Position numbers and translations under genes: made by a program. The notes below the pieces were generated by a model. It did no database searches. It was not told the DNA's origin and saw nothing but the letters and a program-made list of their open reading frames with translations. Positions 59,562-64,000 of a DNA stretch of 64,000 nt are shown here, piece by piece (position 1 is the first letter of the stretch; the number at the start of each line of letters is the position of its first letter). The DNA is from Stentor coeruleus. Lineage: Eukaryota; Ciliophora; Heterotrichea; Heterotrichida; Stentoridae. Location of the stretch: NCBI GenBank assembly GCA_001970955.1, contig MPUH01000227.1, positions 1-64,000 of the forward strand. The letters run 5' to 3'.

Positions 59562-60152
59562 TTAAGAATTCCTTGGAGTTCCCATTTCATCAAATGTTGA
59601 ATCTAATCTCATAGAAGACATATTATTAACCTTCCTTATCGATTCTACCAAGTTTATAGAAACATTTAAAGCATTACTCGAATACATTTTATGTCTTCCT
59701 GATCCAAAACCAGAATTATTAACAAATGAGTCTTTTTGTATATAACTATTACTATTAGAACTTGAAGATACTAAGTTTATTGCGCTATGAGAAAGTGTTG
59801 ATAAATATGAGTCATCATGATTCATTGATAAAGTTTGAGAGGTATTTCGTTTTATTATTCGATTTCTTGTATAGAGTTTTTTACTTGTAAATACAGCATT
59901 AGGACTTGTTATTGCATTAGTTGTTAAAGATGTATCATATACTAAAAATTTGTCTTGAGATTCATTAAAACTTTGTCTTTTACTTGTTTTTATTGGACTT
60001 TCAAAAACTGTGATTTCGTCGTCTATGCTTTCTTCTTCTGGGTTTGGGTCTTTGAATCTAGCCCGTGAAGAAGTATCCCCATCATCAATTGTGATAAGTC
60101 GGGTACTGCAGTCGATACATGAAAAATCCCCGGTTGAGATGTTTTGTCCCAT
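59562..60152 (-). CDS. Small myristoylation-type protein, unknown
   Basis: A 196-residue Ser/Asn-rich protein beginning MGQNIST; Gly2 with Ser6 fits the N-myristoylation consensus, and C12 and C15 could be palmitoylated. Most of the rest is low-complexity (SSSSNSNSY, KRNTSQTLSMN) without a domain and with an acidic patch near 38-48 (PEEESIDDE). Likely a membrane-attached, phosphorylated adaptor rather than an enzyme. ATG at 60152. Not recognised beyond these features. Confidence 0.7.
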   Translation of the reverse strand: MGQNISTGDFSCIDCSTRLITIDDGDTSSRARFKDPNPEEESIDDEITVFESPIKTSKRQSFNESQDKFLVYDTSLTTNAITSPNAVFTSKKLYTRNRIIKRNTSQTLSMNHDDSYLSTLSHSAINLVSSSSNSNSYIQKDSFVNNSGFGSGRHKMYSSNALNVSINLVESIRKVNNMSSMRLDSTFDEMGTPRNS

Positions 60153-60760
60153 AGATTATTATTTTATATAGAGATACTTTTTAGGATTATAATATTTAAA
60201 GGGTTTTTGTTTGGAAAATAGACACTTTGTAAAAGAAAAAAGACTTTTTGTTGAAAAAAATCTAATGGGTTGAAGAAGCTGAAGGACGAGGTTTGAAAAG
60301 TAAGATGTGATTTTATTTTATAATATTTTTGGTTATGGATAACAATTAGTATTTTTTAAAGGAAAATATTAAAGTTAGATATAAAAAGGTCTAAATGTAT
60401 AGTAAAATATAAGGAATGATAAGATAAAGTTTTTTTATATAGCTTATGACAATTTTTTTGAGTTTTATGTGTTTATAGTTTTTTTTTTCAGTGGCTATTT
60501 TAAGATTTAGCTAGGTAGAAGCATTTGGGACTTCTGATTTTTTTTAACGAAATTTAGAGTGGCTTCTGAAAGGTTGGCATTTAAGGTTTTATAGCGAAAT
60601 CATGATTTTTTTTATGATGAATGATTTTGATATTTTCTAAGGTTTATAAGAAGGTTTTTAAGTTTATGTTGTATATGTAAGACGGCGATTTTTATATTAA
60701 ACCTAAAATTTACATCCAAAACCTTTATTATTTATATATTTCAATAATTTAACAGAAAAA
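60153..60760. other. Spacer, no gene
   Basis: Strongly G- and T-rich on the plus strand to about 60660, then a short C-richer part. Nothing recognised. Confidence 0.5.
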
Positions 60761-62026
60761 TCAGTTATTTTTTTCATCATTTTTCCTTTCAATCCTAAGC
60801 ATCAAGCTTTTATTTACCCCATTTTTCTTAGGTTTGATTTCGCTTTTCACTCTTAATACCGACCTTCCCCTTTCAAATCTCTCTTCCCTCTGATCCCTCC
60901 CATTGAAATACCTTAATTTTGGTACTTTTAAAGCTCCATAATTTTCTATAAGTATCATTTTCCTATAATGTTTTATATATTTCATTGATTTTTCAGAACC
61001 CCTTTCATTACTACTATGAATAGCATGTGATGATTGAAGTTCAGATTTTTCCCTATAAATACTTTGTTTGTTTATAGATTTTATTTTAGGAAGTACTTTA
61101 TTTATATTCCTTATAGGAGAATCTTCAAAGTTAGATTTAGGTAAATTCACAGGAAACTTATCAGTCATTTCAGGGAATGTGATTGTTTTAAGTAGTTCAT
61201 TTTCTAAACCTGTTTCTTCATTAATTTTTATATGACGGTTTATAAAAGGTAGTGATAAAACTTCAGAACATCTTAAACGGTTTTCTGGGTTGATTTGTAT
61301 AAGATTGTCTATAACATAACTAAGATCTGATGAAAAAGTTCTAGGAATTTGTGCATATTCACCTTTTGATACTTTTTTAAATAAACTCTGCATATCATCA
61401 GCTCTAAAAGGAGGTTTTAAACAAACTGCTTCATATAACACGCAGCCTAAACTCCATAAATCGCTTTTTTTATCGTAAGGCTGATCATTCCATACTTCAG
61501 GACTTGCGTAATAAGGTGTCCCAGTCTGTGTATGCAGCAAACAATCTTTAGCAATTTTTGACACATTCATATCACCCATTTTAACCTCACCATTACCTGT
61601 TAAAAATACATTAGCTGATTTTATGTCTCTATGAACAATATCAAGATCATGTAAACATTTTAAACCTCTTATAAGCTGAATAAGTATATTCCATATAAAA
61701 CTTTCACTCATATAACATCCTTTTTTTTGATAAAGACGTATTTTCTCTAATAAATCTCCACTATCTGCATACTCCATTACTAGACATAGTGATTGTGTAG
61801 TTTCATCGAAAAATGCTTCTTTGTAAGCTATTATGTTTGGGTGTTTTATACTAGCTAGTATTCTGATTTCGTTTAGGGCGTTGCGTTTTTCTTTTTCTTT
61901 AAGTTTGGAAATCCGTACTTTTTTCAAGGCGTATATCATTTTGTCTGAGACCCTTTTAACCTTGTAGACAACACTATAAGCTCCATCTCCTAGTTTTTCT
62001 AAGATTTCATAGTCTTTGAAAGACAT
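60761..62026 (-). CDS. NEK-like protein kinase with DMN in place of DFG
   Basis: A 421-residue Ser/Thr kinase. Kinase domain ~6-262: glycine loop LGDGAYSVVYKV, ATP lysine K35 in YALKKV, EYADSGDL hinge, HRDIKSAN with catalytic D134, and TGTPYYASPEVW. The magnesium-binding DFG is replaced by DMN (152-154, in KMGDMNVSKIAK); the Asp is kept, so activity is likely. The wording (GGDL-type hinge, ASPE, DLxxLGCVLYE) places it in the NEK group, and DLN/DMNVSK forms occur in ciliary NEKs such as Chlamydomonas Fa2-like kinases. The ~150-residue C-terminal tail is disordered and very basic at the end. NEKs in ciliates regulate ciliary length and basal-body/cortex organisation. Confidence 0.9.
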   Translation of the reverse strand: MSFKDYEILEKLGDGAYSVVYKVKRVSDKMIYALKKVRISKLKEKEKRNALNEIRILASIKHPNIIAYKEAFFDETTQSLCLVMEYADSGDLLEKIRLYQKKGCYMSESFIWNILIQLIRGLKCLHDLDIVHRDIKSANVFLTGNGEVKMGDMNVSKIAKDCLLHTQTGTPYYASPEVWNDQPYDKKSDLWSLGCVLYEAVCLKPPFRADDMQSLFKKVSKGEYAQIPRTFSSDLSYVIDNLIQINPENRLRCSEVLSLPFINRHIKINEETGLENELLKTITFPEMTDKFPVNLPKSNFEDSPIRNINKVLPKIKSINKQSIYREKSELQSSHAIHSSNERGSEKSMKYIKHYRKMILIENYGALKVPKLRYFNGRDQREERFERGRSVLRVKSEIKPKKNGVNKSLMLRIERKNDEKNN

Positions 62027-62098
62027 TTATATAAAATTTAGTAGTTTTTATATGGATTATAGTTTTTTGAAAGTTTGGAGATGTGCAATATTTACAAG

Positions 62099-62677
62099 CT
62101 ATTGATTATTTAATTGATCTTTTGGCTTGCGGAGGAAGAGAGGGTAGTACCCACCTGGTTTAACTTTGGCTTCAATTTTTTTCTTAGAATTCTGCACAAC
62201 CCCAGTATCTCTAATATTCCCATCCACTGACTTTAATTTCTGAATTTCTTCAATCTGACTTATAAGCATTTCCTTAAGTTTACTGTTTTTTTCTTCACTT
62301 TTTACAAGTTTTTGCTCAAGTTCTAAATTATGCACAGGGTCAGTCTGTATTCCTTTATCAGCACTTTCTACTAGAATTTTAAATTCTTTTGTCATCGATA
62401 GCATTGAAATAATCTGTTTATCCTTTTCTTCAGCCCTATTCGACAAGTCTTTTATCTTTCGTTCTAAAGCAAAAATTTCATTGTTTTTCACTTGACACAG
62501 AGCTGTTAATTCTTTTACCCTCATATCATTGTTTTCCATCTTATGTAATTGCTCTTCAGAGTTTTCAGCACGTTTTATAGCGATTTTTAGCTCGTGCATG
62601 AGTTTTTGGATAATGTCATGAACTTCATCAGGGAGCTCTTCTTCGAGTTCTTCTTTTATTACTGTTAATGCATTCAT
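62099..62677 (-). CDS. Coiled-coil protein, unknown
   Basis: A 192-residue protein, almost wholly coiled coil from ~20 to ~150 (DIIQKLMHELKIAIKRAENS, LEQKLVKSEEKNSKLKEMLI), with a basic tail ending KPGGYYPLFLRKPKDQLNNQ. The acidic N-terminus precedes a region rich in Glu. No catalytic or membrane feature. Located 72 bases upstream of the NEK kinase on the same strand; shared function is possible but not shown. Confidence 0.75.
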   Translation of the reverse strand: MNALTVIKEELEEELPDEVHDIIQKLMHELKIAIKRAENSEEQLHKMENNDMRVKELTALCQVKNNEIFALERKIKDLSNRAEEKDKQIISMLSMTKEFKILVESADKGIQTDPVHNLELEQKLVKSEEKNSKLKEMLISQIEEIQKLKSVDGNIRDTGVVQNSKKKIEAKVKPGGYYPLFLRKPKDQLNNQ

Positions 62678-63589
62678 AATAGATTATATAAATCCATTAT
62701 TTAAAGATTTGACTTGAAAAAATTATTTGGGAGAGATATGTGAATATTTTTAGTTAGGTTAGTGTGATAATTGAAAAGTTTTTTAGAAGAAGAGTTTTTA
62801 TAAGGGAAATAATTTGGTTTTTTTTTAATTTTGATATATAAATATTGAGGATTGACAATGGAGGTTTTGCAAGATACAATTATTTACCTTTAGATTAATG
62901 GTAAGTTTTATTTCGAACAGACAATTTATGGAAAATCAATTCATTTGAAAAAAATATAATAAATAAACACATGATGCTATTATAGAGAATAAAAGAGTTG
63001 TAAATTTTTTGATAGAATTTTTTTAATATTTTGAAGAAGAAACAGAATGATCATAATTTTTTATTTTGATTAAATTTTTGAATTAGATTTTATTCATAAT
63101 AATTATGCTAAACTAAAACTTTAGCACTTATTATGTGAGTTTAAAACACTAATGCTTTTATTGCACAAGAGTCTTACTATAATATATAATTCCTATTCTA
63201 AACCATCATTTATATTAAAACAACTAATCAAAACATAAATCGTTATAAACATCATTCATTTTCTTATAAATTTCATTATAAGATAAGCGATGATCTAATC
63301 ATTATTATAATTATATCACTTCTCAATGATATATAAAGAAATCTCTATTTAAAAATATATAAAACCCTATTAATAAATAACTATTTACCGATATGCAAAC
63401 TCTTGACCTATCTTAAATCCAAAATTCATATAACTTCTAATAAAAAAAAAGCACAAAATCCCTAAAAATTATCTCCACTTTCCTAATCACAGCTCTTTAT
63501 TCTGTTCTTCTAGTAAAATCTTCTATATTATAAAAAAAAATTTAAAACTAAAAACCTCATATATAATTACAAACACATTTGGAGAACAT
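62678..63589. other. Spacer, no gene
   Basis: G-over-C to about 62860, balanced AT-rich to 63120, then increasingly C-over-G to 63580. That C-rich run is what normally precedes a gene, and a possible relic follows it. Confidence 0.5.
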
Positions 63590-63860
63590 GGCTTTTAAGA
63601 AAACTCAAGTAGTGATTTTAAAACTGATCAGCTAGTAACCCCTCCTTCATATTACCAACAAGGCAAAGTATCAAATCTAAGCTTCGAAAAAAGTTTAAAA
63701 TCGATAATAAACCTTTAGGATATGCAATTATTATACAGGTCCTTCACCTCAATTTCATGAAACACTAGCATTAAATGAACATGCAAATTTACAGGGCAAT
63801 TAGGAATATGGGAACGTGAAAGAAAATTTCATGGATTTAGATTTAACTATGCATAATCTT
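63590..63860 (+). pseudogene. Possible decayed gene at the window edge
   Basis: ATG at 63590 opens MAFKKTQ, then, in shifted frames, DFKTDQLVTPPSYYQQGKVS with NLSFEKSLKSIIN, and then YTGPSPQFHETLALNEHANL. A C-rich flank precedes the ATG as for intact genes. Stops and two frame shifts interrupt it, and no local-type intron explains them. The TPPSYY and TGPSPQFHE pieces loosely recall Pro-Gly-rich tail proteins of cilia (SHIPPO/STPGR type), but that is speculative. The rest of the window to 64000 shows nothing. Confidence 0.35.
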
Positions 63861-64000
63861 CAATATTATCATATTTCTAAACTCAGATAAAGTTATTATA
63901 TAAACTCTTTGAATTATTCATTCTATAAATAATAGAATAAGTTTCAGAAGGGTCAAACTTTTTACTACTTGGAAAAAGCGTACTGGAAATTGGATTCAAA

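Overview
The window looks like macronuclear DNA of a heterotrich ciliate of the Stentor type. The DNA is very AT-rich, and the genes are those of a ciliated, calcium-signalling eukaryote: a 4,100-residue axonemal dynein heavy chain, EF-hand proteins, a CDPK, and NEK and DYRK kinases. TAA, TAG and TGA are all used as plain stops, unlike Tetrahymena or Paramecium. Eleven introns can be read directly; ten are exactly 15 nt and one is 16 nt, and all have A at position 10. Fifteen-nucleotide introns with the standard code are the known hallmark of Stentor. I found no tRNA, rRNA, CRISPR array or bacterial operon. Several starts were moved to the first ATG because the longest open frame began at a non-ATG codon.

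Layout. 1-1.9 kb: a decayed Merlin/IS1595-type transposase and a faint ankyrin-like remnant. 1.9-7.6 kb: a triple calcyphosine-like EF-hand protein (+), a relic of a phosphatidylinositol phosphate kinase (+), and an RCC1-repeat protein (-). 7.6-19.5 kb: a decayed repeat/zinc-finger gene, a small unknown protein, a miniature bromodomain+NET protein, a short DHHC protein, a class-II DYRK kinase, two small unknown proteins and a sterol C4-methyl oxidase. 19.5-26.1 kb: a 6.6-kb stretch with no intact gene, holding tandem repeats and one protein-like fragment. 26.1-38.4 kb: the dynein heavy chain (DNAH1 class, two exons). 38.7-50.1 kb: a coiled-coil protein, a four-helix membrane protein split by two introns, an unknown basic protein, aldehyde dehydrogenase, a myristoylation-type CDPK, an LRR/coiled-coil protein and an MFS transporter. 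50.1-51.4 kb: a second Merlin-type relic and a duplicated 45-mer beside an ambiguous base. 51.4-58.0 kb: a secretory/lysosomal group (cysteine-rich GPI-type protein, GH38 alpha-mannosidase, pepsin-like protease), then ribosomal protein uL23 and glycine cleavage H protein. 58-64 kb: a myristoylation-type small protein, a NEK-like kinase, a coiled-coil protein and a gene-free end with one possible relic.

The genes are independent transcription units with short spacers, not an operon. Loose themes are cilium/cortex work (dynein, EF-hand protein, NEK and DYRK kinases, CDPK) and the endomembrane/lysosome system (mannosidase, protease, Cys-rich protein, DHHC enzyme). The most informative signals are the intron rule (invariant A10), a G/C strand-skew pattern that brackets every gene whichever way it points, and a layer of decayed genes in the spacers that ordinary gene calling would miss.
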